A DNA stretch of 64,000 nt, from contig OY294046.1 in NCBI GenBank assembly GCA_958510825.1, positions 72,797,808 through 72,861,807 of the forward strand. Reading direction: 5' to 3'. The first letter of the stretch is position 1, and each line of letters begins with the position of its first letter. Source of the DNA: Brachypterus glaber. Lineage: Eukaryota > Arthropoda > Insecta > Coleoptera > Kateretidae. Shown here piece after piece: positions 1 to 10,520 of this stretch. The notes beneath the pieces were generated by a model. It was not told the DNA's origin. It saw nothing but the letters and a program-made list of their open reading frames with translations, and ran no database searches. A program made the translations under genes and the position numbers.

Positions 1-68
1 TAGCCCACTCAAGTCCCGGACTTAGGGGATGCTTAATTAAGTAGAATAGTACGAGGTTAAACATAAAT
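1..68 (+). repeat. SINE-1 3' part, cut by window start
   Basis: This is the 3' half of the tRNA-derived SINE whose best copy lies at 33466-33725 on the other strand. Shared blocks include TAGCCCAC, GGATGCTTAATTAAGTAGA and AGTACGAGGTTAAACA. The tRNA-like head would lie left of the window. Confidence 0.8.
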
Positions 69-497
69 GTAAAAAATGTAAATCTGCACAATTTGGCAAC
101 AGCGCGAAAGACCGAGTTGCATTTGGGACGTAGACGCTAGTAACGAAAATCAACGTAAAACAGTCCTGCATCCGCCGCGACGGTGCACCGCGGTGTGCCA
201 AATATTAATAGTCTGAAAATAATTTGGGCATACACCAAACAACTTGGTGGATGTTAATATTCACTGGAGAAAGTTGACATTCACCAAATTTCGGTCTTTC
301 ACAGTGACGTATATATTATATTACATTATTGCTGGCAAGCGAGTTTTATTATTTTTTTCACAATGATAAATTAATTTTTTTTAAAGATATAAGGGTTCGT
401 ACACAAATTACGTTACTACTTCTTTTTTTATGATTTTTTTACCGCCCCCCCCAAATTAAAGTTTCTTAAAATTTTCACATATGTAAATATATAAATT
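69..497. other. AT-rich, nothing recognised
   Basis: I see no reading frame of note, no terminal repeats and no match to other parts of the window. Confidence 0.5.
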
Positions 498-880
498 AGT
501 AGTTTTCGTAACGAGTAAGCGACTTTAGTCCTTAGTGCACGAGAATTAAGTTTTTTTGACAACGCGAAGTCAAAAAATCATTCGAGTGTACTAAGGACTT
601 GTCGCAAACGAGTTACGTACAACATTTTTCGTTCGATATACAGTCTAGACTCTTTAAAAATGTATAATTTAAAGAATTACCTGTGTTTAATTTTGACATT
701 TCAAAATTTTATAAACGTCAAATGACTTTTGTCAAAATGAAAGCTATATTTAATCGTTTGGATAAATGAGTGTGCATAGTTGCCATTTCATTCAAATATG
801 CACTATGTACTCGTGCGATAGAAAAATATCCTAACGAGCATATATAGTTAACATGAATTTTTCTTTATTTCGTGTACACT
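498..880 (+). repeat. FB-1 foldback element, left-half copy
   Basis: This matches the left arm of the complete foldback at 16539-17208, from TAGTAGTTTTCGTAACGAG to CGTGTACACT. It retains a stretch around 680-715 (ATTTTGACATTTCAAAATTT) that the left arm of the other copy has lost but its right arm keeps. The right arm is absent here, so this is a broken copy. Confidence 0.8.
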
Positions 881-933
881 AGGTCGTACGAAAAAGTACA
901 TAAAGTACTTTTTATAGCAAAGAAAAAGAAAAA

Positions 934-1114
934 GTCGCTTGCAAAACAACTTTACACTACGATATTTCAAGAAATCTTTGACATAGAGACTTGAAATTTG
1001 CAACAAAATTTGATTACTACTTAGAAAATCTTTCTTCCTTCCAAATTTCAAGTCACTAATTCAAAGCCTTTTTGAAATATCGTAGTGTAAACTTGTTTTA
1101 CAAGCAACTTGCAT
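934..1114. repeat. hairpin element, about 180 bp
   Basis: The arms are inverted: CAACTTTACACTACGATATT near 948-967 pairs with its complement near 1075-1097, and the flanking GCTTGC/GCAAGC pairs too. The centre holds TAGAGACTTGAAATTTG, the conserved word of the Rep-D family at 15.4 and 17.9 kb. Confidence 0.7.
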
Positions 1115-2395
1115 CTTTTTCTCTTCTATACATTCCTTCCCTCCTTACGTAATTTATGCATCGCAAATACATAATATAGAAAAAGGTTATTTTGAACCCA
1201 AATGCTTCAAGTTAATTTAAATAGTAACCTAATAGTAATGAATAAAAAGCTAGTATTAAGTGAATAACTTTTAAAACATTTTAAAAAACCTGGTCAGCCC
1301 TAATGACCAAATAATCTTTTGACAAAGCATGGCAGGCGTCCGTTCGGTATGTAGGGAGCAGCGCAGATACAAGTGGCGGTGGCCTGCCGCAGGTAACTGC
1401 TTTTTGGTCGTTGCAGGAAAGAGGCATGCAAATCTATATTTTGCTGGAGTAAAACGACTCACTGATTACCTATCTTGAATTGATTGCAATTTCCTCAACG
1501 GGGAAGTAGAAGAGACACCAAGTTTATTTCTTTTTTAACCATTTGAATATCTTTATAAAATCAATTTTTTTATACAGTTTTTAACCAACACATTTAGGCT
1601 TTAATTTGATCAATCGAGGGGCCACAATTTGTATTCAGGATTTGATACAGATAGTGTCAATCATTAGGGTTTGTGCATTTTTTTTATTTTGATCTTAATG
1701 TGTTAATACCTATGTCTGATTGTTGTGTGACGTCGAAAGGTCCCATTCGGTGATATGGGATTGCCTCCGTAACATCGCCTTTATGATATTAATTAAGTGG
1801 ACTGCGAATAGGTATTAATGATTGAAAAGAATATTAAAGACAAAACGACAGTTCCAATAATATATATGGTAATCTTACCTTAATTACAGCATTCAGCACG
1901 ACAGGTCATGACCGCCATTTCTTCACAGGAGACACCACATAATTGGAAACTGATGTACGCGAATTAAAGTTTGTTTGACCAGTGTAGGTATACACTACTA
2001 ATTATTTAAATACATATGTGTATATGGAACTTATTTCTATAGTTTGCAGCCGTAAAATATGGTAAATTCTAACGAAATGCCCGCGGCGTGGTATATTCGT
2101 CAGCTGATTTGAGTATATTTTTATTGACACGCATCGATCATTCTCGAGCGTCAAATTGCGACTGCTGCGGAAGGCAACCTACCCGAACTCGCGCAGAAAA
2201 GCTAGGAGGTTTTCAGCGCGTTACTTACAAAAATACAATTAATTTAAAATAAAACATTATTTTTGAATTATAACTAAGTAAAGAAATTAAATGAAATTAT
2301 GTATAATAAAACCCAAATTAAAAATAAATACAAACACAGAAATGTGGTTGTAACACTGATTGTTTATAATGTTTTTATTCATGACGAGATAACTG
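1115..2395. other. no gene recognised
   Basis: The stretch is mostly AT-rich, with GC-richer islets near 1320-1450 and 2070-2220. Short open frames there show no family I know, and no terminal repeats were seen. The islets could be old exons or old repeats; I cannot tell which. Confidence 0.4.
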
Positions 2396-2865
2396 AGATT
2401 TAATGTACGTAACGCGAAATTTGGTCATTTTTGACCCCCCCTATGTAACGCGTCGTAACAATTTCGAGAACCCCACCCCCTATTTGTTACGTAACCTTTT
2501 TAATTTTACAAAAAGTAAAAAAATTAAAAGGAAATTTTGCTTTATGGTTTAAACCGGTCTGATGTAATTTCCGCAACCGGTTAACCAAAACCCGGTTAAT
2601 GGCTATGGTTTTTCATCTCTAATTTGTTTTTGTTTAGAGGATTTAGTGAACTGTTAACCATGCCGTGTGCAATAAAATTTGCAAGGAATACGCCTCTTTA
2701 GGCCTAGATTATTGTTAAAAACGTGATCCAATAAACTTTTTATAAGTTTATAATTTTTTAAGTGTTAAGTAAAATTTTTAGTGACACCCACCCCCCCTCT
2801 GTAACGCGGCATAACGTTTTCGAGACCCCCCCATGCCCCCTACCGCGTTACGTAAAACTTGAACG
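2396..2865. repeat. dispersed GTAACGCG repeat, two degenerate copies
   Basis: Two related blocks (about 2400-2505 and 2758-2862) share GTAACGCG, a CCCCCC tract, TTTCGAGA and a closing TACGTAA. The pattern of TACGTAACGCG, a C-run, then an inverted TACGTAA suggests a decayed inverted-repeat unit. A CCGGTT-rich stretch (2556-2600) lies between them. Confidence 0.5.
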
Positions 2866-3187
2866 CTCCCTAAACCTATGTCAGGTTTATAATGAAACAA
2901 TTAAATAGAGAAAAGGATCTTTTTTTTTATTTATCAATTCAAGTTTTTTCCTAATAAAAGAGCATATGAGGTGGTTCCGGTCAAATTTAAGAGATTGTAC
3001 TGTCAAAAAAGTTAAGGCTGCAAAAAGAATTTGAGACCTTTAGGTGCATTTCAAGTGGGTTGAAAATCGATGTTTAGTAAAGACAGATAGATGCAGTTCA
3101 GGTGAAGTCACCAATTTGACCACATTAAAATAAATTTGAGTTCCCAACTACCTATTTAACACGTTCGCTGCCTACAACTCACCTGGT
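2866..3187. other. no gene recognised
   Basis: AT-rich; nothing that I can name. Confidence 0.4.
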
Positions 3188-3540
3188 GGCGATTGAAGAA
3201 GAATATATGGTTTATACACCTACAAATCTCTCCGAAATTGCAAATGCTACATTAGACAAGTTACCATCGAAATCGCGAAAAGTGTACGATTTAGCCTACG
3301 AAAAAAATTTAAAATGAGCTAAGGAAGGTTTAAGTTTATTTCGAAAGGGTTTTATGGGCATATTTTAATAAAAAAAACATACTTTATTACTGAATAAATT
3401 AAATTCAAAAATTAATATTTAAAAAAAATATGTAGGATGCTTGAAGAAAAAATAGTATGTTTCACTCAGAGGAAAAGTGCTTTTTTTTCCCGTCTGTAGT
3501 TTCCGGACTCCGCTTCGTGTCGTCCGTAAATTCTATAGAC
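3188..3540 (+). pseudogene. Rep-F: repeat carrying a recombinase-like peptide fossil
   Basis: The segment is repeated in reverse at 20640-20978. Read from about 3214, it encodes a peptide containing NLSEIANATLDKLPSKSRKV and VYDLAYEKN, then a stop at 3315. The LPSKSR..Y...YE.F pattern resembles the N-terminal SAM-like part of tyrosine-recombinase proteins (Crypton-type or the related ZMYM/KCTD1-like host proteins); this assignment is inference from pattern only. The same residues persist in the second copy despite a stop there, so the coding ancestor was copied as part of the repeat. Downstream (3452-3575) the sequence folds back on itself (CACTCAGAGGAAAAGT against a related inverse near 3550-3577). 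No catalytic R-H-R-Y residues are present, so this cannot be functional. Confidence 0.45.
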
Positions 3541-4254
3541 TAGTAAAAAAAGCTTCAATATTCCTCTTAGTAAAACAATAACTTCATTACTTGTGTTTGG
3601 AGAACTAACTTAATTTTTTTAAGTAGGTACCTAGTGTATGGAAAGTACAAAAATTTAATCAAGATTTGAAAAGTCTTGATTTTCGTGAATCCCCAAGCCT
3701 GCAGTTGCCCAAAGTGGTTTCGTATTCAAGAATTTTATTAAATAGAAAAAAATCTACTTAAATCCTTTTGACATTAACAAAGTCAATATTTTTAAAGGAA
3801 GAGGGAATATATTCCTTCATGGGTTTTAATCACTAAATAAATAAAAAGCAAAGCATGTTTGGCTATACTTCATTTTATTTTTTCTTCTCTTTACCAGTGA
3901 GTTACTGAAATATCCTACTATTTTATTCCAGACCCGTTCTGTTCTGTTTGGTCAATTCACTATTCTTTAGACAGGACCGCACTGAAAATATTAAGCAGAT
4001 ATGTAATAATACAAATTTTTAAATCAGCTCAACCCATATTATATTTTTTTGTTGTAAAAAATGTTGTTGATTTTTTTTTATATTGTATTGGTTTATGATA
4101 CAGGGTAAAAAACTGACTTTTTAGGGCGATTACGGAGATTTCCATCCGAGCTCGTCAAGCGGTCGCCTTGAAAATATTTTTTGGCTGTTTTTTATTCTAC
4201 CGTAATATCCTTATAAAAAATACCATCAATTTCAATATCAATCAACCAATAAGG
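3541..4254. other. no gene recognised
   Basis: AT-rich. Apart from the hairpin tail of the previous repeat I see nothing in it. Confidence 0.4.
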
Positions 4255-4532
4255 TCGAATATTTTATTTTCCTACGAGTTTTCGGAAAGATCACTCTTTC
4301 CACACGCATATGCGTGTGGAAAGAAAGCCTTTTCCGCACGCATAAATATTGTTTAATTTCTTAATTGCGTAGTGTTATTTTTGTTATATTAATTCATAAT
4401 ATTATAAAAATGTTTAAATTTCTTACCTGTTAATTGATTTTCTTGTTGAAAAATGATAAAAATAAGATTTATTTCGATTAATTTGATAAGATATAAAAGT
4501 ATATTTTATTTTAACCCTGCTCGTAGGAAAAG
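4255..4532. repeat. palindromic element, TTTTCCTACGAG ends
   Basis: TTTTCCTACGAG (about 4268-4279) is repeated inverted as CTCGTAGGAAAA near 4519. Inside the left end sits a perfect palindrome annotated separately. No short target duplication could be established. Confidence 0.5.
4295..4324. repeat. perfect 30-base palindrome
   Basis: The 30 bases are identical to their own reverse complement; the core is CCACACGCATATGCGTGTGG. CpG-containing and flanked by AT-rich DNA. It could form a cruciform. Confidence 0.95.
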
Positions 4533-4707
4533 TATGGTTCCTAACGCATGTGTAAAGAGGCTTTTCTGCACTTGTTAGTAAAATAGCTATTTTAGCACTG
4601 GTGCGAAAAGGGAAACTTTTCGTACAGATATATTATTTAAAAAAGGGCGACTTTAGATACAATCGAATAAAAAACATTTTTTTTTCATTTTTGATTGTAA
4701 TTTAATG

Positions 4708-5107
4708 GAGCTCTCTACAACTAGAATTATGAAACAAAAGACGTCTACCCTATTTCTATCTCATTTGTGCTACACTTTCCAGCCAAACAAATAAATACTG
4801 TATTTGTTTTTCATACAACAAATACAGTATTTATTTGGTTGGCCGGAAAGTGTAGCACTGAGCGGCACGAACGAACATAGCTAATGTGAATCTGTTGAAT
4901 AAGATAACTCTACTAAAACTTAGATGGCGCCAGTAATTTCTTTAATAAAAATAATATAGTTACACTTTTCGCCCGGCCAAGTAAATATTGTATTTGTTCA
5001 ATAAAGAACAAATACAGAATTTGTTTGGTTGGGTGGAAGTGGGAGTGTATGTATGTCTTCTATCCTTTTTGGGTAGAGTGTCTAATCTAACGGGAGAAAT
5101 CGCCATT
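4708..5107. repeat. Rep-G dispersed repeat, copy 1
   Basis: A 400 bp unit is repeated in the same orientation at 10521-10931, starting GGAGCTCTCTACA and ending CTAACGGGAGAAATCGCC. It holds two successive hairpins. The first (4767-4858) has arms of about 40 bases starting GTGCTACACTTTCC; the second (about 4958-5047) is less perfect. Both use the word CTGTATTTGT or a close variant in their stems. No coding sequence. Confidence 0.85.
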
Positions 5108-5786
5108 GAGTTTTTTAATTGTATTGTTTGACACACGGTTCTAAAGCTACCGAAAGAATGTGTCAAAAAATTATACTTGAATATAAAATATAAATTATAC
5201 ACTGAGATCGCTTTAATCGGAGCGTTTTTTGTATTTATCTCCCCCTCTCGTCATAGCTTTTTTAGACTATGTTTAATTTTTCTTGCTATTTTAAATAAAA
5301 TGGACTTTATTTTCTTGACAAAGTGTAACAAATTCTACCTGGGTTCTCAAAAAAAAACCTTATATGGATGCGTCTAGACGTATCAGACACTTAGATGGAC
5401 AAATTGAAAATTGTTTAGACTTCGAGAAGAGAGTTTTGTGTAAATTTTTGATATTATGCAGGACCGCTGCCGGCTGTCGAGAGAAAATCCGGGCCCGGAG
5501 ATGGATTTTGAAGTTGTATATACAAAGATTTTGAGCGATTTACTAGTTTACAGGAAAAGCTTTTGTAAAGGAAAACCCCTTAATGCCGTCCTGCGCGGAT
5601 ATAGTTTCAGTGTCCAGTATCTTGGAAAACTTTTACGGAGCTCGCAGAAATCCGTGAAACTTTGTTGTTAGTTCGTTTGACTTGGGGCCGTCTCTCCGGC
5701 AGGGTTTGAGAGAAAGGTAAATACAAACTAGCCTAGAGCCTGAAAAGGAAAGGCAACTTTAGCGGAGAATTAGGTGGAATCTGCGG
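5108..5786. other. no gene recognised; GC-richer stretch
   Basis: From 5450 to 5780 the sequence is richer in G and C than its surroundings (GGGCCCGGAG, GGCCGTCTCTCCGGC). A 71-codon open frame at 5456-5671 resembles nothing I know. Confidence 0.35.
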
Positions 5787-5874
5787 GGTATAGTGTCGTC
5801 TTAAATAATCCACACTGGACGAAGGCTGCATATTTTTAGCAGAAATATACAGGGTGTCTCAACGAAGCCGAGTC

Positions 5875-6126
5875 GGTTCCATTATAATGACATATAGAAT
5901 ACTACATAATACATTTTCCATTGATCTGCGATCCCTTTTTTCATTAAACAACGATGGACGCCTTAGAGGACACAGCTTAAAGCTAAAATATGAAATATAC
6001 AGTCCTGCCCACAGAAGAACATTTTTGAGTAGCAGAGTATTTACGAGTTGGAACTCTTTGCCACATGATGTTGTGCTTGCGCCAACTATAAATACTTTTA
6101 AAAACCGGTTGGACAGACTTATTTAA
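5875..6126 (+). pseudogene. C-terminus of non-LTR reverse transcriptase ORF2
   Basis: About 83 codons match the C-terminal pattern of CR1/L2-type ORF2 proteins: a short R.R..FLSSRVF motif, then WNSLPHDVV, then a final TFKNRLDRLI before the stop. This region follows the polymerase palm and thumb in such proteins; the YADD-containing catalytic part is missing, so the piece is dead on arrival, as most 5'-truncated copies are. The reading frame is intact across the fragment, suggesting a not very old insertion. The clade (CR1, L2 or another) is inferred from the motif pattern only. The upstream codons in the same frame (5854-5874) belong to the host repeat, not to the element. Confidence 0.7.
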
Positions 6127-6172
6127 TACTTTGTATACTACATAAATTATTTTTTAACCTCAACTCTTTTTT

Positions 6173-6173
<1 letters not shown>

Positions 6174-6216
<43 letters not shown>

Positions 6217-6245
6217 TAATAATAAAAATAATAATAATAATAATA
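6174..6245 (+). repeat. (TAA)n tail and microsatellite
   Basis: About 72 bases of TAA repeats with occasional A insertions. It directly follows the 3' untranslated region of the non-LTR fragment and is most simply its tail. Confidence 0.9.
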
Positions 6246-7184
6246 TAGTAAAGTATCCAGTATTAGAGGAAAACTTGAATGGGAAAAGTTGTATGGTTTT
6301 AAAAATGGTCACATTTTATTAATATTTTAAAATATACAGGATGGTTCTCTTAGGGTGGGTATAGTGTCGTCTTAAATAATCCACACTAGACGAAGGCTGC
6401 ATATTTTTAGCAGAAATATACAGGGTGTCTCAACGAAGCCGAGTCAGAGGAAAACTTGAATGGGAAAAGTTGTATGGTTTTAAAAATGGGCACATTTTAA
6501 AAATATTTTAAAATATACAGGATGGTCCTCTTAGGGTGGGTAATATCTGACTTTTTTACTTTTTTTTTTAAAATGAAATGGTATATTTTTATTATGGCAT
6601 CTTATTTCTCATTAAAATGCCTTTATTTTGATATCATATTGTATGGGTCTATTATTTATAGTTTTTGAGATATATTTTTTTTTGAGAAAAATGCATTTTT
6701 AGTGATAAGATAAAACCTTCTCCAATTTCTTTATTTTTTGTCAAAAATTAATAAAATTTTGCAGAGCTTATCTTAAAAGGGTGTATATAATTACTTTAGT
6801 GCAAAAAATAAAATATTTTATACAGGGCGTTCAAAATAAATCTACAAACCTTTGGACTTTAAAACATAAAAAAAACTCCATTTTTTTAAATAGAATGCTA
6901 TATTTTGTATTCGCTTATTAAATGTAGAATGAAATTCTGCATAAAATGATGTAAGATACTTTATAGATCCCTTTAGCGGTTTTTAAAATAATTGAGTTTA
7001 AAAAAATTTCAATTTTATTTATTTTTTTTTTAATAAGAAGGCCGTGGAATTTTTACTATATATCGACCGACTCGACTTCGTTGAGACACCCTGTATAACT
7101 TCACTAAACTACATATCCTTCGGAAACAAAAGCAAATAAATGTTATCAGAAAGCTGGTAAAATATCTCATCGCAACTCTTTCTA

Positions 7185-7955
7185 TTTTGAAATTTTTTAA
7201 TTTCGGGAAGCCTTTTTCAAAATTTTTACGTTTTATGACATTTTATGTCTACAGTATTATTAATTTGAGCCATTTCGTCTCAATGATTATTTATATCGAT
7301 AAAAAATCTAAAACAGAAAATAAAATTAAAATGTTCTTATCAGGCGCACCTATTTCTAGATGCGCTGGTAAGGTATTGCGTTTAAAATAATACTTATCTG
7401 CTATATCTTCTTTACCTAAAAAATGTTATTAGTCAATACCTTACCAAAGTTTAAAAATTTTGCCTAATTAAAGAATTTTTAATAAAATTCTTGATAAATC
7501 GTTAAAATAATTAAAAAAGAACGAAAAACTGAATAAAAGTTAACTTCTAACGTTTCGGGATCCCGTTTTCAAAGAAAATTATTAGTTTTTGAAAGAATTT
7601 GTGCAATATTTGGCTTTATCAATCAAAATATGACAAATATCAAAATATGTCATTTCGCGGTAATTGAAACAAAGACACCTGTAACAATAAAAAGCTGTAG
7701 AGAAATTAATTTGGAAAATGCGTTTTTGTTGAAAACGTGTAGAGAAGTTAATTTGGAAAAAACTTTTTTATTGAAATAAAATAAAATAAAAACATTTTAA
7801 TATTATTTTCTGTTTTAGATTTTTTATCGATATAAAAAATAATTGAGGCGAAATGGCTCAAATTAATAATACTGTAAATATATATACGCCTCAAATAAAT
7901 TATAGATTCTATCTACATTTTATGTCGATATAAATCAATTTCAACAAAAAAATTG
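7185..7955 (+). repeat. Rep-D head, split by an insertion
   Basis: The outer parts (7185-7249 and 7915-7955) match the head of Rep-D at 15290-15325 and 17780-17835 (GTTTTATG, TTTATGTCGATATAAATC, CAATTTCAACAAAAAA). They are continuous in those copies but separated here by 665 bp flanked by a 12 bp duplication. The right side is cut by a PLE-1 fragment at 7956. Confidence 0.75.
7250..7914. mobile_element. PLE-4: inverted Penelope-type insertion with 12 bp target duplication
   Basis: The insert is flanked by ACATTTTATGTC at 7238-7249 and 7915-7926; joining the flanks restores the Rep-D sequence. The two ends are inverted relative to each other: ACAGTATTATTAATTTGAG at the left has its complement at about 7857-7876, and the pairing extends about 75 bp inward. 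On the minus strand near 7550-7582 lies a motif ending CGGGATCCCGAAACGTTAG, which resembles the stem II / GAAAC part of the hammerhead-like motif in the PLE-1 copies. No coding sequence remains. Assignment to the Penelope group rests on insertion signature and motif, not on protein. Confidence 0.6.
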
Positions 7956-8384
7956 ACATGTTCGGCTACTGCCGATAAGGAAATTTGTTTCTTTCTTATA
8001 TTGCGCTCATGCTCTTGAAGTGTTGTAGAAATGTTTCTCTTAGTTTCACCTATGTAAACCGTACCACAGGAGCAGGGTATTTTATATACGCCTTCTGAAC
8101 TCAGGGGTATTTTGTCTTTTGTTGAAGTCAAACATTGACCTAATTTTTGGTTGGACCGAAATATAGACTTAATATTTGACTTCTTCAAAAGTTTACCTAT
8201 TTTATCCGTGATACCGCTTACATAGGGAAGTATAACTTGTGTCTGTCTGTCATTGTCACTATTGTCCTGTTGTTTGGGTCTGGGATTTCTGTATTTGTAT
8301 ATGGTCTTATTAATGTCTTTTTTGGTATAACCGTTCATGGTCAAGGCTTTGGTTAGTTTAAGGAGTTCTGTGTCTAGGGAATTC
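7956..8384 (-). pseudogene. PLE-1 ORF fragment: linker and GIY-YIG endonuclease
   Basis: The minus-strand frame encodes the region from the end of the reverse transcriptase connector (NSLDTELLKLTKALTMNGY) into the GIY-YIG domain (EGVYKIPCSCGTVYIGETKR). Compared with the better copies at 52946-54010 and 60025-61233 it differs at a few residues (for example RNISTTLQE for RKISTRLQE), which would replace the conserved arginine of the GIY-YIG domain with threonine. The frame runs on past 7956 into Rep-D and ends without homology. Non-functional fragment. Confidence 0.85.
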
Positions 8385-8640
8385 CAATATAAGAAAGAAA
8401 CAAATTTCCTTATCGGCAGTAGCCGAACATGTACATGAAACAGGTCATAAAATCAATTTGTCTGAAACAAAACAAATATTAACAGAAAACAGAAAAATGC
8501 CAAGGAAGATACGGGAATCGATAGAAATCATCAAGCATCCTAACAATATCAATCGGGACACTGGTTACCACTTACCTGCAATATGGAAGTCTTTGATAGG
8601 AAAAACCTCGTCACGGGTGAATAACCACAACTCGTCATAA
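8385..8640 (+). pseudogene. PLE-1 ORF fragment: C-terminus
   Basis: The plus-strand frame begins within NIRKKQISLSAVAEHV and continues through the element's C-terminus to the stop at 8638-8640, ending NNHNSS. It carries GKTSSR near the end, like the copy at 52946-54010 and unlike the GKRSSR of the 59.5-61.4 kb copy. It lacks the polymerase and the catalytic half of GIY-YIG. Confidence 0.85.
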
Positions 8641-8683
8641 ATAGTGACACAAGGTGATTCGAAACTTAGTTTCAGATTAATCC

Positions 8684-8718
8684 CTGAAGATGTCTCTAGT
8701 AGTAAGAGACGAAACGTA
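8684..8718 (+). ncRNA. hammerhead-ribozyme-like core (PLE-1a)
   Basis: CTGAAGA is followed by a five-pair stem (GTCTC/GAGAC) closed by a nine-base loop, then GAAACGTA. The hammerhead consensus is CTGANGA, stem II, GAAA, then NUH at the cleavage site. One extra T lies between CTGAAGA and the stem, and here the cleavage triplet would be GTA instead of GTC. Activity is untested. Confidence 0.4.
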
Positions 8719-8800
8719 GGAAAGTGAAAATCCATTAACACGGTCTAAACCCGAAAGTGAAAGTTCTTTATATCTTAATGGCCGTGAAAGCTTAAAATCT

Positions 8801-9310
8801 AATATCAGTGTAACTTTTACTTGTGGAATAGCCAGTTTAATTCCTTTCTAAGTTGAAAATATCATGTAGGTTCTCTTTCTGGGCTCCTAGATAATTTATA
8901 TAACTGGAAATAAATTAGTTAGGATTTATTTCTAATTTTTTCTATGAAAAAAAAAATGGAAAATTATTTTTCTTTTCGTTTTATCTTGAAGCAATATAGT
9001 ATAATAAATAATTATATAAAAACATAATATATGTCGAGTGATTTATATTATTATCAAACCTTTGTAGGTTGGGTTAGCACAATATTTATTATCTACAATT
9101 ATTCTTCCCTGACACATGCACCATTATCTTTTACATCCTTTTCGTCTACGCCTTCCTATTTCTCCAGCAATCCACCTTTTACAACCAGAAATTTATAAAC
9201 AAAATTTAAAATTTCGGGATTATTTACGACCATAAAACATTGAAGCTCCAGTCTTAAAGATACGTTGGATAAGTTAAGGAAAAGACAAAAAACTATCACA
9301 TGCATTAATT
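8801..9310. other. no gene recognised
   Basis: AT-rich spacer between PLE-1a and the GC-rich foldback; nothing identifiable. Confidence 0.4.
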
Positions 9311-10436
9311 ACACAGCCCCAAAAAAAAAAAGTCCGGATCTCTAGACCAGACATGTGTATCCTTATGTATTTTGGCCCGCTGAATCCGAATCCGAGGTCA
9401 GAAAAAGCCCTACACCCCAGGAATTGGCCCCAGAGGCCGAAAATGGCCGCTGAAAGGTGTGAAACGGGAATTCCGGCATGACGGATGCTCAGGGCAGGTT
9501 GAGATTGCATTCTCAAGGCAAAGTCGAATTAGTGGGTAACCGTGCTTAGATCCGACAGGCATCGCGGCCCCTGAGGCCGAAAAATGGGCCCCTGGGGGCC
9601 GAAAAATCGAGATTTTCACGTCGGGATCGCAGCACTTCGATTTTCTTGTAACTTCAAACTGCAGCAACGTAAAGAGGCTGGAACCTCTTCCAGGCCCATT
9701 GAAATTCACACCCAGGGTCCGAAAAACGGGCCCTCAGGGCGGGAAAATCAAGATTTCCACGTCGTCATCACGGCACTCAAATTTCTATGGACTCTAAAAC
9801 TCACGGAAACACTGGCAATGTAGCAACATTTCGAGGCCCATTGTAATTCATGCCCGGGCCCAGAAAATGGACCCTTAGGACCAGAAAATCAAAATTTCAT
9901 GCCGGCATCACGGCGCTCGGGTTTCTAGGGACTTTTAAACTTTTAAAAAGTCCATAGAAACGTCAATGCCGTGATGACGACGTGGAAATCTTGATTTTCC
10001 TGCCCTGAGGGACCATTTTCCGGACCCTGGGCGTGAATTTCAATGGGCCTGGAAGAGGTTCCAGCCTCTTTACGTAGCTGCAGTTTGAAGTTTCAAGAAA
10101 ATCCAAGTACTGCGATCCCGACGTGAAAATCTCGATTTTTCGGGCCCCAAGGGCCCATTTTTCGGCCTCAGGGGCCGCGATGCCTGTCGGATCTAACCAC
10201 CGTTAGCCACTAATTCGACTTTGCCTTGAGAATGCAATCTCAACCTGCCCTGAGCATCCGTCATGCCGGAATTCCCGTTTCACACCTTTCAGCGGCCATT
10301 TTCGGCCTCTGGGGCCAATTCCTGGGGTGTAGGGCTTTTTCTGACCTCGGATTCGGATTCAGCGGGCAAAAATACATAAGGATACACATGTCTGGTCTAG
10401 AGATCCAGACTTTTTTTTTTTTTTGTGGGGCTGTGT
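9311..10436. mobile_element. FB-2: GC-rich foldback element with tandem units in its arms
   Basis: The ends are ACACAGCCCC and GGGGCTGTGT; arms of about 490 bp (9311-9803 and 9940-10436) pair at high identity around a spacer of about 135 bp. The arms and the spacer are built from a degenerate unit of about 130-140 bp recognisable by GGCCC..GGGCC, GAAAATC.AGATTT and CACGTCG..ATC. The spacer is a third, more diverged unit. It is much richer in G and C than the neighbouring DNA. Long inverted repeats built of tandem units recall Drosophila Foldback elements, but no sequence relation is claimed. Open frames at both ends mirror each other because of the symmetry and are not genes. Confidence 0.85.
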
Positions 10437-10520
10437 TATGATTAAATATATGGAAAATAGGGCCAAAGCGTTGCAACGGACTGATTACACAGGTGCATAA
10501 AAAATTTAAAAAATTCCAAC

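Larger units (their letters stand above)
5873..6262 (+). mobile_element. 5'-truncated CR1/L2-like non-LTR retrotransposon
   Basis: The 3' end of a non-LTR element comprises the C-terminal reverse transcriptase peptide, a short untranslated region and a (TAA)n tail. It sits exactly between modules A1 and B1 of the surrounding TIR element, which are contiguous in the second copy (6446/6447), so it inserted after or during that duplication. Confidence 0.75.
5787..7097. mobile_element. TIR element with duplicated left part, ends TACAGGGTGTCTCAACGAAG
   Basis: The end motif TACAGGGTGTCTCAACGAAG occurs at 5848 and 6419 and inverted at 7075-7094, giving terminal inverted repeats of nearly 30 bp (6419 to 7094). 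Two modules occur twice: A (5787-5872, 6357-6446) and B (6263-6361, 6447-6543), giving an A-B-A-B order broken by a non-LTR fragment between A1 and B1. TA next to CAGGGTG fits a Tc1/mariner-like non-autonomous element. No transposase is present. Confidence 0.7.
7956..8800. mobile_element. PLE-1 copy a, two inverted fragments
   Basis: A minus-strand piece (7956-8384) and a plus-strand piece (8385-8800) of the same Penelope-like element meet head to head. They overlap in content (both carry the codons for RKKQISLSAVAEHV). The right end is the complete PLE-1 end (AAGCTTAAAATCT). No target duplication was found, and the left piece begins mid-domain, so this copy is rearranged or truncated. Confidence 0.9.

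Noticed and set aside
1271..1462. 63-codon minus-strand frame in a GC-richer islet
   Set aside because: No motif, no splice-site context I could support, and no second copy in the window.
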